Below, piece by piece: positions 25,933-36,400 of a DNA stretch of 50,834 nt (position 1 is the first letter of the stretch; each line of letters starts with the position of its first letter). Source of the DNA: Rhizobacter sp. (GTDB lineage: Bacteria > Pseudomonadota > Gammaproteobacteria > Burkholderiales > Burkholderiaceae_C); the NCBI GenBank assembly GCA_025361845.1, contig JANYJL010000288.1, positions 1 to 50,834 of the forward strand, in the 5' to 3' direction. The notes beneath the pieces are model-generated. The model saw only the letters and a program-made list of their open reading frames with translations. It had not been told where the DNA came from and made no database searches. Both the position numbers and the translations under genes were made by a program.

Positions 25933-27048
25933 ATGAACATGATTCAACGTCGCCGCTTCGCGCTGCAGCTTTCTTCCTTGACGCTCGCGCTTGCCGCCAG
26001 TGTCCCCGCCTTCGCGCATGACGAGGCCTCGCTGCGCAGCGGCAAGGTCTTCACCAGCACCAACGGCACGGGCGGCAATGAGCTGCTTGTCTATGCCCCT
26101 GCCCGATCGGGCGAGCTCACGCTCGTGACGCGTGTGGCCACGCAGGGCCAGGGCACCGGCGCCGGGCTCGGCTCGCAAGGGGCCGTCACGCTGAGCGGTG
26201 ATGGTCGCCATGTCTTCGTCGTCAATGCGGCGAGCAACACCGTCTCCACCTTCGCCTTGCGCGGTGCGAATGCCGTGCTCACCTCGGTGGTCGATTCGGG
26301 CGGTTTGCAGCCGATCAGCGTGACCGAGAACGACGGCATGGTCGTCGTGCTCAATGCGGGCGGTGCCGGCAATGTGGCCGGCTTTCGCAACACGAACGGC
26401 GAGTTGCGTTTGATCCACGGCAGCTCGCGCGGCCTGTCTGCGGCCGGGGGCACCGGCCCGGCGCAAGTGGGTTTCGGCGCCGATGGCGATGTGCTCGTCG
26501 TGACCGAAAAAGCGACCAGCCGCATCACGAGCTACAACGTGCGCCGCGACGGCACGATCGGCTCGCCGACCGTCACCGCCTCGTCCGGCTCCACGCCCTT
26601 CGGATTCGCCTTCGACCGGCGCGACCACCTGATCGTCTCCGAGGCCGTGGCCAGCGCCGCCTCGTCCTATCGCTTCGATGATCGTGGCCCGGCGGTGGCG
26701 CATCTGCTGAGTGCCTCGGTGCCGAACACCCAGGCGGCTGCCTGCTGGGTCGTCGTCGCGCCGAACGGGCGTTATGCCTACACGGCCAACGCCGGCACCA
26801 GCTCGCTCAGCAGTTACCGCATCGCACGCGCCGGCACCATCGAATTGGCGAGCGCGGTGGCCGGCAGCACCGGCCTCAACGCCGGTGCGACCGACCTGGC
26901 GGTCACGCCGGACGGCGCCCAGCTCTTCGCCCTCGCACCGCGCAGCTTGCAGATCGTGTCCTTCAAAGTGGGTTACGACGGCAGCCTGACGACGCTCGGC
27001 GTCGGCACCGGTTTGCCGACGGGCAGTGTCGGCCTCGCGGCGAACTGA
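25933..27048 (+). CDS. Exported beta-propeller (lactonase-like) protein
   Basis: A 371-residue protein with a signal peptide ending near PAFAH (residues 1-27), then seven-blade beta-propeller repeats of the lactonase / YncE type: each ends in phrases such as DGRHVFVVNAASNTVSTFAL, GDVLVVTEKATSRITSYNV, NGRYAYTANAGTSSLSSY and DGAQLFALA. A 6-phosphogluconolactonase-like or lectin-like periplasmic role is possible, but the active residues of a true lactonase cannot be confirmed here. ATG 25933 has GGAG nine bases upstream. The Ig-like lipoprotein gene starts three bases after its stop, indicating one operon. Confidence 0.82.
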   Translation: MNMIQRRRFALQLSSLTLALAASVPAFAHDEASLRSGKVFTSTNGTGGNELLVYAPARSGELTLVTRVATQGQGTGAGLGSQGAVTLSGDGRHVFVVNAASNTVSTFALRGANAVLTSVVDSGGLQPISVTENDGMVVVLNAGGAGNVAGFRNTNGELRLIHGSSRGLSAAGGTGPAQVGFGADGDVLVVTEKATSRITSYNVRRDGTIGSPTVTASSGSTPFGFAFDRRDHLIVSEAVASAASSYRFDDRGPAVAHLLSASVPNTQAAACWVVVAPNGRYAYTANAGTSSLSSYRIARAGTIELASAVAGSTGLNAGATDLAVTPDGAQLFALAPRSLQIVSFKVGYDGSLTTLGVGTGLPTGSVGLAAN

Positions 27049-27050
27049 GC

Positions 27051-27512
27051 ATGGATGCGTGGAAGGTGTTTCGGCCCTGGGCCTTGCTGGCCATCACGGC
27101 CGGCCTCTCGGCTTGCGGCGGAGGCGAACCGGGTGATCTGCTCGCTGAGCCGATTGCCGCGAGCCCCATCACCACCGCGCCGCCTCAGGCCGCTGCTGCG
27201 GCGGCCGCCCCGGCCAGCGCGGTGGTGCGAGGAGAGGCCGCCGACACGCTGCGCCCGCGCATCGTTCAGGCGCCGCGCGATGCCGAACTCGCCGTCGATG
27301 GTGTGGCCGAGTTCAGCGTGCGCGCCGACGGGCCGCCCGGCCTGCGCTACCAGTGGCTGCGCGATGGTGAGCCGATCGACGGCGCGATCGGCGTGAACCT
27401 GCAACTGCGTGTCACCGATGCCGACCACCTCGCGAGTTTCAGCGTCGAGGTGCGCGCTGGTGCGCAGACGGTGCGCAGCCAGGCGGCCACGCTGCGCGTG
27501 AAGTCAGCTTGA
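27051..27512 (+). CDS. Lipoprotein with an Ig-like domain
   Basis: A 153-residue lipoprotein with lipobox LSAC (Cys22), followed by a low-complexity Ala/Pro linker (residues 35-65) and one Ig-like domain of about 85 residues: VQAPRDAELAVDGVAEFSV, LRYQWLRDGEPIDGAIG (the typical YQWxxxGxxI turn), LQLRVTDADHLASFSVEV. It probably sits on the outer membrane and presents the Ig domain to a partner, maybe the beta-propeller protein encoded immediately upstream. No specific function is known. Confidence 0.78.
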   Translation: MDAWKVFRPWALLAITAGLSACGGGEPGDLLAEPIAASPITTAPPQAAAAAAAPASAVVRGEAADTLRPRIVQAPRDAELAVDGVAEFSVRADGPPGLRYQWLRDGEPIDGAIGVNLQLRVTDADHLASFSVEVRAGAQTVRSQAATLRVKSA

Positions 27513-27516
27513 GTGC

Positions 27517-27545
27517 GTGAGCGCGCCGCGTGTCGGCGCGCTCAC
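27517..27545. terminator. Bidirectional hairpin between lipoprotein gene and panE
   Basis: GTGAGCGCGCC (27517-27527) pairs perfectly over 11 bp with GGCGCGCTCAC (27535-27545), with a 7-base loop. It lies between two convergent genes and includes the panE stop codon, so it can end transcripts from both sides. No T-run is present. Confidence 0.7.
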
Positions 27546-28462
27546 ACGGGCTTGGTCGCACGCGATTCGATCAGCTTGACGAGTGTGTGCAAGGCCCGGT
27601 TCGCCGGGGTCGCGATGCCATGCACCTCGCCACGCCGGATCACGTGGCCGTTGAGGTGATCGATCTCGCTGCGGCGCCCGCGCGCCAGGTCTTGCGCGGT
27701 GGACGAACGCTGGTTCGGCATCGTGCGGGCGACGGCTTCGATCGTGCCCCACATTGCCGCCGGATCGCCCGGCAGCGTCACGCCTTCGGCCTGCGCGACG
27801 GCCAGGCATTCGTTCAGCACCTCTTGCTGCAAGACCGGCACACCTTTGCCTTGCGCGAGTTCACCGTAGGCCTGCTGCGTGATCGCCGACAGCGCGTTCC
27901 ACGCGCAGTTCAGGATCAGCTTGGCCCACAAGGCGCCGACGACGTTGCCCGATATCTCTACCGACACGCCGGCCGCAATGAACATCGCCGCGATGGCCTC
28001 GCTGTGGGTGGACAGCCCGATCACCAGCTCGCCGCGTCCGTGGTGCTTCACATGGCCGGGGCCGGCCATCTCGGCGGCGACGTAGACGAGGGCCGGTGCC
28101 ACTTCGTGTTGCAGCAGTGTTTGCAAACGCTCCGCGTTGTCCACGCCGTTTTGCAGGCTGAACACGAGCGCATCGGGTTCGAGATGCGGCGCCATCTGCG
28201 CGGCCGCATCCTCGGTGTCGGTCGACTTCACGCACAGCAGCACGAGCTGCGCGCCGCGCACGGCCGAGGCCTCGGTGCTCGCCTGCACCGGCACGCGGGA
28301 CTGGAAGCTCGCCGTGTCCAGCAGCAGCCCGTCGCGCTGCATCGCCTCGACATGCGCGGCGCGCCCGATCAGCGTCACCGGATGCCCGGCGCGCGCGAGC
28401 ATGCCGCCGTAGTAGCAGCCGACGGCGCCCGCACCCATCACAGAAATCCGCATCGCGTCCAT
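27542..28462 (-). CDS. panE: 2-dehydropantoate 2-reductase (ketopantoate reductase)
   Basis: A 306-residue NADPH enzyme reducing ketopantoate to pantoate in pantothenate and CoA synthesis. The N-terminal Rossmann motif is VMGAGAVGCYYGGMLARAG (residues 8-26), followed by VKSTDTEDA, LQNGVDNAE and the catalytic-lysine helix LWAKLILNCAWNALSAIT. The C-terminal helical domain has RSSTAQDLARGRRSEIDHLNGHVIRRG, the conserved EID segment. ATG 28462 is assumed (MDAMRISVMGAG; a second ATG three codons on is possible). PanE paralogues acting on other 2-oxo acids exist, so the substrate is family-level. Confidence 0.9.
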   Translation of the reverse strand: MDAMRISVMGAGAVGCYYGGMLARAGHPVTLIGRAAHVEAMQRDGLLLDTASFQSRVPVQASTEASAVRGAQLVLLCVKSTDTEDAAAQMAPHLEPDALVFSLQNGVDNAERLQTLLQHEVAPALVYVAAEMAGPGHVKHHGRGELVIGLSTHSEAIAAMFIAAGVSVEISGNVVGALWAKLILNCAWNALSAITQQAYGELAQGKGVPVLQQEVLNECLAVAQAEGVTLPGDPAAMWGTIEAVARTMPNQRSSTAQDLARGRRSEIDHLNGHVIRRGEVHGIATPANRALHTLVKLIESRATKPV

Positions 28463-28540
28463 CCTCGTCGCATTCGGGCGACATCGTAGTGCGGCCTAGA
28501 ATCCGCGCCCCTGCATCTCGCCTTCTCCGACAACGCCACC

Positions 28541-29509
28541 ATGTTCAAGAACGCCCTCGTCTACCGCATCACGAATTGGCAGCCCGCCACACCGGCCGAG
28601 CTGGAAGCGCGGCTCGACACCGCGCGCTTCGCCGAGTGCGGCGCCACGCAACAGGAATCGGCCGGCTGGGTCGAGCCGCGCGGCGAGAAGCACGCGGCGC
28701 TGATCGAAAGTGTCGGCGGGCAGTGGATGCTGACGCTCTGCACCGAGACCAAGGCGGTGCCTTCGTCGGTGGTCAAGACGCAGCTCGAATCCCGCCTGGC
28801 CAAGGTCGAGGCCGACACCGGCCGCCGCCCGCGTGGCAAACAGACGAAAGAGATCAAGGAAGCGATCGTGCACGAGCTGCTGCCGCGCGCGTTTCCGAAG
28901 CGTTCGACCACGCCGGTGTGGATCGACCCGCAGGCTCTGCTCGTCATCATCGGCGCGGCGAGCGCGAAGAAGGGTGATGCGATCGCGAGTCGCTTGGTCG
29001 AACTGCTCGGCGGCGGCATCGTGCTGAGCTTGGTGCAGACCGAACAATCGCCCGCGGTGGCAATGGCCGCGTGGCTGCAGTCGAAGGAAGCGCCGGCCGG
29101 CTTCAGCGTCGACCGCGAGTGCGAGCTGAAGCAGCCCGACAGTGAAAAGGCGACGGTGAAATACCTGCGCCACACACTCGAGATCGATGAAGTCGCCGAG
29201 CACATCGCGCAGGGCAAGGTGCCCACGCAACTGGCGATGACGTGGAACGGCCGCGTCTCCTTCGTGCTGACCGACGCGCTGACGCTGAAGAAGATCGCCT
29301 TGCTCGACGTCGTGCTCGAAGGTGCGACGGCGAGCCAGGGCAAGGACGACAAGGGCTTCGATGCCGATGTCGCGATCACCACCGGTGAACTGGGCCGGCT
29401 CGTGGCCGATCTGCTCGACGCGCTGGGCGGCGAACTGCGGCGCGATGGCATCGCGCCGGCAGGCGCTCCCGCTGCGGCGCGTGTGGCCGAGGAAGGCATC
29501 GCGGCCTGA
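28541..29509 (+). CDS. rdgC: Recombination-associated protein RdgC
   Basis: A 322-residue nucleoid-associated protein that forms a ring around DNA and modulates RecA. N-terminal family sequence MFKNALVYRIT is at residues 1-11, followed by GWVEPRGEK, MLTLCTETKAVPSSVVK, and RRPRGKQTKEIKEAI; the C-terminus has LAMTWNGRVSFVL and LKKIALLDVV. Length is slightly above E. coli RdgC (303). ATG 28541 matches the family start. It is divergent from panE, with a 78-bp shared promoter region. Confidence 0.94.
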   Translation: MFKNALVYRITNWQPATPAELEARLDTARFAECGATQQESAGWVEPRGEKHAALIESVGGQWMLTLCTETKAVPSSVVKTQLESRLAKVEADTGRRPRGKQTKEIKEAIVHELLPRAFPKRSTTPVWIDPQALLVIIGAASAKKGDAIASRLVELLGGGIVLSLVQTEQSPAVAMAAWLQSKEAPAGFSVDRECELKQPDSEKATVKYLRHTLEIDEVAEHIAQGKVPTQLAMTWNGRVSFVLTDALTLKKIALLDVVLEGATASQGKDDKGFDADVAITTGELGRLVADLLDALGGELRRDGIAPAGAPAAARVAEEGIAA

Positions 29510-29527
29510 GGCCGCGGGCCGCCTCAG
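29506..29527. terminator. Hairpin after rdgC
   Basis: CTGAGGC (29506-29512) pairs with GCCTCAG (29521-29527), overlapping the rdgC stop codon and sitting 5 bp before the convergent PsiF-like stop. Likely a shared transcription end. Confidence 0.5.
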
Positions 29528-29531
29528 CGCA

Positions 29532-29816
29532 TCACTTCGCCGCCAGGCAGCTCAGCACGAACTGGTGGCGTGCGTCGCCAATGAGGTTCTGGTCATTGGC
29601 CTGTCGCTGGCAGGCGCCCATCGAGGTGCTGCGCTGCTTCGATTCGCGCACTGCGGCGCGCGAATCGATGGCCGACGCGGCCGGTGCCGGTGCGCTCGCC
29701 GCGGGTGCGGGCTTCTTCGCACCGGCCTTGCCTTGCGGCTTGGCGTCGGCGGCCAGGGCGGCCAGCGGAAGGGCGAGACAGGCCAGGAGGATCAGGTGCT
29801 TTTTCATGGTGTTCAT
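29532..29816 (-). CDS. PsiF-like small periplasmic protein
   Basis: A 94-residue protein (91 if ATG 29807 is used) with a signal peptide (MKKHLILLACLALPLAALAA), a Lys/Ala/Pro-rich linker and a C-terminal PsiF-type repeat: MGACQRQANDQNLIGDARHQFVLSCLAAK, with the pattern C-x(n)-A-x(n)-L-x-G-x-x-R-x-x-F-x-x-x-C-L. E. coli PsiF is induced by phosphate starvation; function is unknown. The two Cys could form a disulfide. It is the last gene of the run downstream of the SCO1-like gene, with 50 bp between. Confidence 0.75.
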   Translation of the reverse strand: MNTMKKHLILLACLALPLAALAADAKPQGKAGAKKPAPAASAPAPAASAIDSRAAVRESKQRSTSMGACQRQANDQNLIGDARHQFVLSCLAAK

Positions 29817-29866
29817 TTCGATCGGATTGCAGGGTTGACGTCGGGGAAGCGTGGCGGTGGTGCCGG

Positions 29867-30493
29867 TCAGGGCAGACCCGCCGTGGTGATGCGGATGGCC
29901 GCCGGGTGCACGAGCTTCTGGTACTCGCCCAGCAGGGCCGTCGGGCTGTAGAAGCCGTCCAGGCGCACCCAGGGCTTGCCGGGAGCGGCACGCAGGTAGG
30001 TGGTGGGCTGGTGGTTCATCTTGTCGCCGCGCCAGGCATCGAAGGCCCGCTGCAGCTCGACCATGTCGGCGCTCGTGCCGGTGTAGTGCGCCCACACGCC
30101 GGCGCTGCCGTAGCGGCGCGCATAGGCCGTGAGCGTGGCTGGCGTGTCCTGGTCCGCGTCGATCGAGATCGACACCATGTTGATGCCGTCACGTTCGGAG
30201 CCGATCTTCTCGCGGAACTCGACGAACACCTGGCTCGTCACCGGGCAGATCGCATTGCACGAGGTGTAGATGAAGTTCAGCAGCACCGGGCGACCGTCGT
30301 CGATGGCCTCGGCCAGCGCGACTCGCTTGCCGTCTGCCCGCGTGAGCTTCAGTGCCGGCAGCGTGTAGTTGCGTTCGCTGCGGGTGAGCGCTGCGCCCGC
30401 GGCGTGGTTCTCGTGCGCGTGCACCAAGGGGCCGATGCCGAGCGTGAGGGCAAGCGTCGCCAGCAGCGTGGCGGCGGCATGTCGGGTTGTCAT
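29867..30493 (-). CDS. SCO1/SenC-family copper chaperone, periplasmic
   Basis: A 208-residue thioredoxin-fold protein with a signal peptide (TLLATLALTLGIGPLVHAH). The copper ligands are Cys-Cys in TSCNAICPVT (CxxxC) and the later His in DKMNHQPTTY, the standard SCO set. SCO proteins deliver copper to cytochrome oxidase CuA or other copper enzymes. ATG 30493 is used because GGAG lies eight bases upstream; a TTG five codons earlier is in frame. It sits 39 bp after the cytochrome gene in the operon that begins with a multicopper oxidase, which suggests it loads copper into that oxidase. Confidence 0.9.
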   Translation of the reverse strand: MTTRHAAATLLATLALTLGIGPLVHAHENHAAGAALTRSERNYTLPALKLTRADGKRVALAEAIDDGRPVLLNFIYTSCNAICPVTSQVFVEFREKIGSERDGINMVSISIDADQDTPATLTAYARRYGSAGVWAHYTGTSADMVELQRAFDAWRGDKMNHQPTTYLRAAPGKPWVRLDGFYSPTALLGEYQKLVHPAAIRITTAGLP

Positions 30494-30532
30494 GTTCGTG
30501 GTCTCCAAAGATGAGGCTCGGGGTGGCGAGGC

Positions 30533-32605
30533 TCAGGGAATGATCCAGTCCGATTCAGCCTGCAGTGCGCTGCCCGTCGCACCGCTGAAGCGCACGATGT
30601 AGGCGCCCTTGCTGGCGTGCCGCTGGAACTGGCCGAGGCTCAGCCGCGGGTAGACGTTGGTGCTCTGCGGGGCCCCGCTGTTGCGTGCGGTGGCCGAATC
30701 CGCGACGGCTTCGATCGCGTCGGCGGTGTCTTGTGCGCTGGCCGCTGCCGCGACGGCGGGGCGAGGCACGGCGCGCGGGATGATCCTGCGTTGGGACATC
30801 TCGCGCAGCGGTTTCACGCTGGCGTCGATGAGGTTGCTCTTGGGCAGCGAGAGGTCGCGCGCCTCGTCTTCGGCTTTCGCCGCCTCGCGCAGGCTGAGCA
30901 TGTTCTCGCCACGTTCGAGCAGGTAGTCGCGGTGCACGTTGTCGAGCATGTCGACCAGCGTGTCGTTCAGGTAGTTCAGCGAGAAATACACCTCCGATTG
31001 CAGCAGCTCGTCCTCGAGCGGCAGGTGGCGGATGCGCAGGAACTCGCGGAACACCGTCATGCCGCGCTGGCGCAGCGCCGGCATCTGGTAGGGGTAGACC
31101 ATGCGCGCTGCGGCCCGCCAGTCGGTGGCCAGTGGCAACTTGTCGCCACCGCCAAGCGACGCCGAGAAGAAGACCTTCGCTTTTGGCACCGGCAGCCGCT
31201 GCACGGCCTGCACCTGTGCCGGCGTGAGCCAGAACACCACGCTGTCGGCGGCGCCCAGGCTGGCGAGTTGCCGGCCCAATGCAGACGTGTCGGCGCCGAG
31301 CTTGAACTCGCTGAGCTTCAACGGCCCGCGGGCGAGCTGGTGGCGCAGGCCCGCCACCGCGCTGGCGGCCACGCCGTCGTCCGCATAGACCTGCAGCAGG
31401 CGACTCGGCTTCACCGGGGTGTCCGATTCGGGCACGAGGTGGCGTGCCAGTACGTCCGCTTCGAGCCCGGCGCCGCGCGAGAAGTAGACGCTGTAGAAGC
31501 CGCTGGCACTTTCCTCCGGTACCGCGCCCACACTTGGGAACCAGCACGGTACGGCGCGCTGCTCGCAAAACGCATGCACCGGCGCCCACTCGGCCGTGCC
31601 CAGGCCGGAGGCGATCGCGAACACCGGCTTCGCCGCTTGCAGGCGCTCGAGCTGCGCCTGCCAGGTCGAAGCCGGCCCGTGCAGTTCCCAGACCTGCATG
31701 TCCCACATCCGGTCGGTCTGCAACACCATCTCGGCGCCGCTGGACATGGTGCGCTGGCCGTGCACCAGGTTGCCGTTCTTCTGCGCGACGATGCTGTTCA
31801 GGGTGTCGAGGAAGATGCGCTTGCGCTCGGGGTCCACATCCGGCGTGATGACCGTGGCCAGGCTCACCTGCTTGTCGGCCACCCCGGGCGACCACTCGTT
31901 CGACAGGTGGCGCAGGTAGCTCGCGAGTGCCAGCACGTCGGCATCGCTCAGGTCGTAGCGCGGCATCAGGGGGTCGAAGCCGCGGCCGCTCTCGTGGCGG
32001 CCGGCACGCAGCGCCAGTGCCAGCCCCTCCAGCGTGTAGGGCTCGTGCCGCTGGTTGAAACTCTTGCGGGCGCGCAGGTTCATGTTGACGACGGCGCGGC
32101 GGTCCTGGTCGAACAGGTAGCGGCCGGTGATCGGTGCGATCTGGTTCGGGCCCTCGACGGCGCCCAGCCCGCTGCGCCGATGGCATAGCACGCAGGCCGC
32201 GGCCGCACCGGCCATGCGCACCTGGCCGTCGAGCCGCGTGCCGACCAGCGGCTGGCCGTCGCCACGCAGACCGTCGAGGTAGAGGCGGCGGCCCAGTTCG
32301 ACGAGTCGCGGCTCGTCCGAGAGCGTCGGCGAGGCCTCGGTCCCTGGCGTCGCCAGGGCGGTGTCGGTGCGCCAGATGCGCGCCGACGTGCGCTGGCGTG
32401 ACTCGCGCGCCAGCTGGTTGGCGCTCGGTGCCGAGATGCCGGGTTGCTGCGCCACGGGCGTGGCCTCGTCGGCGTGCGCCCGCGTTGCTCCCAGCGCCAG
32501 CACCACCCCCCAGGCCAGGAGCCTTGCCGCCACTGCGACGCGCCGGCCCGTCAACGGGCGCGCCACGGCAGCGGCAGGGGCCAGGGGGGCGGTACGGTCA
32601 CGCAC
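30533..32605 (-). CDS. mofC: Cytochrome c / periplasmic-binding-protein fusion, MofC-like
   Basis: A 690-residue exported protein. A signal-like hydrophobic stretch ([20 protein letters not shown]) is followed by a class I cytochrome c domain with one heme site CVLCH at about residue 137 and a distal Met candidate in PLMPRYDLS. From about residue 270 the sequence resembles type I periplasmic binding (Leu/Ile/Val-binding-like) proteins, e.g. [24 protein letters not shown] 32605 is chosen: GAGG lies five bases before it and it is 17 bp after the FKBP stop. Leptothrix discophora mofABC encodes an oxidase, a peptidyl-prolyl isomerase and a c-type cytochrome in this order, so this is named as MofC-like. 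An electron-transfer role is inferred. Confidence 0.75.
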   Translation of the reverse strand: MRDRTAPLAPAAAVARPLTGRRVAVAARLLAWGVVLALGATRAHADEATPVAQQPGISAPSANQLARESRQRTSARIWRTDTALATPGTEASPTLSDEPRLVELGRRLYLDGLRGDGQPLVGTRLDGQVRMAGAAAACVLCHRRSGLGAVEGPNQIAPITGRYLFDQDRRAVVNMNLRARKSFNQRHEPYTLEGLALALRAGRHESGRGFDPLMPRYDLSDADVLALASYLRHLSNEWSPGVADKQVSLATVITPDVDPERKRIFLDTLNSIVAQKNGNLVHGQRTMSSGAEMVLQTDRMWDMQVWELHGPASTWQAQLERLQAAKPVFAIASGLGTAEWAPVHAFCEQRAVPCWFPSVGAVPEESASGFYSVYFSRGAGLEADVLARHLVPESDTPVKPSRLLQVYADDGVAASAVAGLRHQLARGPLKLSEFKLGADTSALGRQLASLGAADSVVFWLTPAQVQAVQRLPVPKAKVFFSASLGGGDKLPLATDWRAAARMVYPYQMPALRQRGMTVFREFLRIRHLPLEDELLQSEVYFSLNYLNDTLVDMLDNVHRDYLLERGENMLSLREAAKAEDEARDLSLPKSNLIDASVKPLREMSQRRIIPRAVPRPAVAAAASAQDTADAIEAVADSATARNSGAPQSTNVYPRLSLGQFQRHASKGAYIVRFSGATGSALQAESDWIIP

Positions 32606-32622
32606 AGTCGCCTCGGGATGTG

Positions 32623-33333
32623 TCAGTTGACGACGGCGACGAGGTCGACGTTGAACACCAGGGTCTCGTTCGGTCCGATATCGCCGGCGCCGCGGGGGCC
32701 ATAGGCCATCGAGGTGGGGACCACGATTTCCCAGGTCGAACCCGCCGGCATGTGCTTGAGCGCTTCGCGCCAGCCGGTGATGACGTTCTCGAGCTTCATC
32801 GTCGCCGTCTTGCCTTCCGGCGTGGCGTCGAACTCGGTGCCGTCGACGAGCGTGCCACGGTACTTGACGACCACGGTGCCCAGGTCGCCGGGCTTGTCGC
32901 CCTTGCCTTCCTTGATCACGCGGTACATCAGGTTGCCGGGCAGCACCGTCACGCCGGGCTTGGCCTTGTACTCGGCCTGGAAGATGACGCCGCGTTCGCG
33001 ATTGAGGCTGCCCTTGACCTGGCGCTCGTTGCTCATCTTCTTGGCGATGTCGGCCGACATCGACTGCAGCACGATCTTGAGCTCCTTCTCGGGCATGCGG
33101 ATGTCGCCGCCGGCCAGCCCGTCGCGCAGGCCCTGCACGATCAGCTCGATGTCGAAGGGCACGTCGTTCTTGGTCAGCTGGCGGGCCGTCATCACGCCGG
33201 TGGCGTAGCTCATCTTGTCCTTGAGCGTGGCCAGCGGTGCGGGTTCGACGGCCCAGGCCGGCGCCGTCAGCGCCGCGGCGAGCGCGGCAGCCACTGCGAC
33301 CCGGTGGGTCGGCTTGAACTTGAAGATGTTCAT
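32623..33333 (-). CDS. mofB: Exported FKBP-type peptidyl-prolyl isomerase, MofB-like
   Basis: A 236-residue FkpA/Mip-type isomerase. A signal peptide ([17 protein letters not shown]) is followed by a helical dimerisation domain ([19 protein letters not shown]...[13 protein letters not shown]) and a C-terminal FKBP domain: [66 protein letters not shown]. All pocket residues (Tyr, Asp, Trp, Tyr) look present. It acts as a periplasmic folding factor. Coupled between the oxidase and cytochrome genes it probably helps fold the large oxidase; L. discophora MofB is the same class of protein. Confidence 0.85.
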   Translation of the reverse strand: MNIFKFKPTHRVAVAAALAAALTAPAWAVEPAPLATLKDKMSYATGVMTARQLTKNDVPFDIELIVQGLRDGLAGGDIRMPEKELKIVLQSMSADIAKKMSNERQVKGSLNRERGVIFQAEYKAKPGVTVLPGNLMYRVIKEGKGDKPGDLGTVVVKYRGTLVDGTEFDATPEGKTATMKLENVITGWREALKHMPAGSTWEIVVPTSMAYGPRGAGDIGPNETLVFNVDLVAVVN

Positions 33334-33384
33334 TTGAAATGTTCCTGAAGGGTTGTAGCGGTCGAGGCGGTAGTTGCCGTGCGG

Positions 33385-33420
33385 GGGTACCGAAGAACCG
33401 TTGAGGATTCTTCGGCACCC
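33385..33420 (-). terminator. Long hairpin between mofA and mofB
   Basis: GGGTACCGAAGAACC (33385-33399) pairs with GGATTCTTCGGCACCC (33405-33420) over about 13-14 bp with two G-T or mismatch positions and a 5-base loop. It lies 14 bp after the mofA stop and 50 bp before mofB. No T-run follows, so it more likely stabilises the mofA 3' end or partly terminates, lowering mofB and mofC relative to mofA. Confidence 0.65.
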
Positions 33421-33433
33421 GGGCGGTGCGGCA

Positions 33434-36400
33434 TCAGTTCACGACCACGTTGGTCGGCGTGTAGGCCGAACTGCCTGCGGTTCCATTCGCACGCACCTGG
33501 TAGACATATGGCGTGGCGCTGCGCAGCACGTTGGCCTGGGTGAAGGTCAATGCGGTGGTGTTGGCCACCACCGTGCTGACGACGCCGAGCGGCGAGATGC
33601 GCTGCACGGTGTAGCTGGTCGCGCCAGCAACCGCCGCCCAGTTCAGCACCACGGTGGCGCGGGTCGCCGATGTGGTGGTCACTGCGGCAGTGAGCGGTGC
33701 CGGTGCGGCAGGTGCCACGAACGGGACACTGACAGTGGCCGAGGCTGGCGACACGACAGCACCGTTCACGGCTGTCACGTAGAAGGTGTACGTGTTGCCC
33801 AACACCAGCGGTGTGGTCGCGCCGTTGTTGTTGTTGAAGGTCACCGCGCCCCCCGTGGCCGTGGCCTGCGCTGCCGTCCGCGTGACCGTGCCGATCTGCA
33901 CTGCCGCGGCGCCGTTGTCCGAACGCCAGACCGCGAAGCTCGCTTCAGCCGAGGTCGTGTCGACCCAGTTGAGCGTGATGCGCGTGGCGCTCGCGATGCT
34001 GGCCGTGAGGCCGCTCGGCGCGCTGAGGAAGTAGTCGATCTTCACGACGTTGGACGGCGGCGAGTTCGAGATCACCGTGCCTGTGACGTTTTGCGCCATC
34101 ACCCGGTAGAAGTAGCTCACGCCGAGTGAGACCGCGGTGTCGTTGAAGGTGCGTGTCAGGCCCGTGCTGCCGGTGCGCGGTGCGGCCGTTCCGACCTGGC
34201 TGAAGTTCACGCCATCGGTCGAGCGTTCGATGATGAAGGCGGTCTCGTTGGTGGCCGCATCGGTCCAGGTCAGCGAGATGCGGCCCAGGGTGAAGGAGAC
34301 GACGGCGCCGAGGCCCGTCGGTGCAATCACGACCACGCCGCCCGGCGTCTTCACCGTTGCCGTCACCGTGTTCGACAGCGTCGGGTTGGTGCCGTTGGTG
34401 CCTGTCACGCGGTAGGCGTAGGTGGTGTTCGCCGCCACCGCGGTGTCCGCATAGCTCGTCGCTGGGGCATTCACCGTGACCGCCGGCAGCCACACCGACG
34501 AGGCCGCCGTGCAGTTGAAGTTGGCCGCGGTAGCGGTGCAGCGTTCGACCAGGTAGCTGGTGGCCGGCACGCCGCCGGACCACGTCACCGTCACCTGCGT
34601 GGCCGTCGCGTTCGAGACCGCAGCCAAGCCGGTCAGGGTGCCCGCGGCGGCGTAGGGCGTGGTCACGCTGGTCGACGATGTCGCACCGGCCACCGGCGTC
34701 AGGCCGTTGGCGTTCACCGCATTCACCGTGTAGGTGTAGGCGGTGTTCTGCAGCGCACCGGTGTCGATGAAGCTCGTGGCATTGGCCGCTGCGCTGAAAC
34801 TGGCTGCCCCAGCGCCGCCGCTGCGGACGATGTTGTAGCCGGTGACGGTCTGGGCGCGCACCAGGGCAGCCGGCGTCCAGGCCAGCGTCACCTGCGTCGG
34901 CGAGTTGGCCGTCGCCGACAGGCTGGCCAGCGCCGGGGCGCCGAGTGTGTAGGCCGAGGCCGACACCAAGGCCGAGGAGCCGACGGCGTTGACCGCGTTG
35001 AGCTGGTAGCTCACCAGCGTGTCGGCGGGCAGGCCGGTGTCGGTGTAGCCCACCGTGTTCAGGGCCAGGTTGAAGGTGCTCGTGACGCCGTTCACCGTGC
35101 GCTGCAGCACGAAGCCGGTCTCGTTCAGCGCGGTGTCGGTCCAGCTCAGCGTGACCTGCGAGCCGGACTGTGCCAGTGCCGCGAGGTTGGTCGGTGCCGA
35201 CGGCGGGCCCACGGTCAGCGGCGTGGTCACGATGCCGGATTCACCGACACCGTTGGCACCCACGGCCACGACCTTGTAGGCCATCGAGGTTCCGCCGCTC
35301 GCGTTCGTCACGCCGGTGGCGGTCGCATCGAAATAGGCATTGGCGTTCGCCAGCGCCGTGCCGACGGCCGTGAATGTGCCCAGCGTGATGTTGTCCGGCA
35401 GCACGTCGGCGCGCATCACGTCGAACTTGTATTCGGTGGCTGCGTTGTCAATCCAGCTCAGCGGCACACCGGTGGGCGTGCTGGTGGTGGCGGCCAGGGT
35501 CGGCGCGAGCGGCGCCGCCTCATTGGCACGGAAGGCGATCGGCCGCATGAAGTCGTTCTCCTCGTGGCCGAGGATGTGGCAGTGCCACACGTACTCCCAC
35601 CCGAAGTCCGTCATCGCGTTGGTCATCGTGGCCGGCGCGCCGGTGTACGGGTCGATCTGGGTGAAGCCGGTCATCGCGCCTTCAGGCTGGCTCGGGTCGA
35701 GCAGGCGCACGCTGTTGGGCAAGCCGAAGCCCGGCAGCTTGGGCTTCTTGGCGCGCACGGCGACGATCACGTCCTCCAGCGGGCTCATCTTGATGGTTTC
35801 CTTCCATCCGAGCTCGTTGGGTTCCGGCGGGCTGACGAAGTTGTCCCAGCCCACGCGGTTGATCAGCTGCACGTTGACCAGGTGGAAGTGGATCGGGTGC
35901 GTGTCCACGCCGTTGTGCGTGATCTTCCAGATCTGCGTCTCGCCGTCGGCAATCTCTTCGGTCGGCGCATCCACGTAGCCCAGCGGAATGGTGGTCTGCG
36001 TGAGGGCGCTGTTGTACGGAATCTCCGTGCCGAAGGTGGCGTTCAGGCGGCCGTAGGTCGGGTCGAACAGTTCCTGGATGGCCTTGGTCTTGACCAGGTA
36101 GCTGGCGGTCGGCTTGGTCGGGTTGATCGTCGTGTCGGCCGCGGCCGTGGCAGCAACGATGCTGGCCGGGGCGGGCTCGGTGGCCGCCGGCAGGATGGTG
36201 GCCACCGGAGGCAGGGTGTAGCCGCTGCCGGGATTGCTCAGGGTCACGTCGAAGACGCGGCCCGTGGCACCCGCGGTCGGCGCGGTACCGCCGGCGGGCG
36301 GCGCGGTGAAGGTGATCAGCAGGCCCGGTGCCGGATTGGCCGGCTCGGAGGCCGCGGTGCTCAGGTCGGTGTAGCCGCCGCCGCCCGCCGAAAGCGGGTT

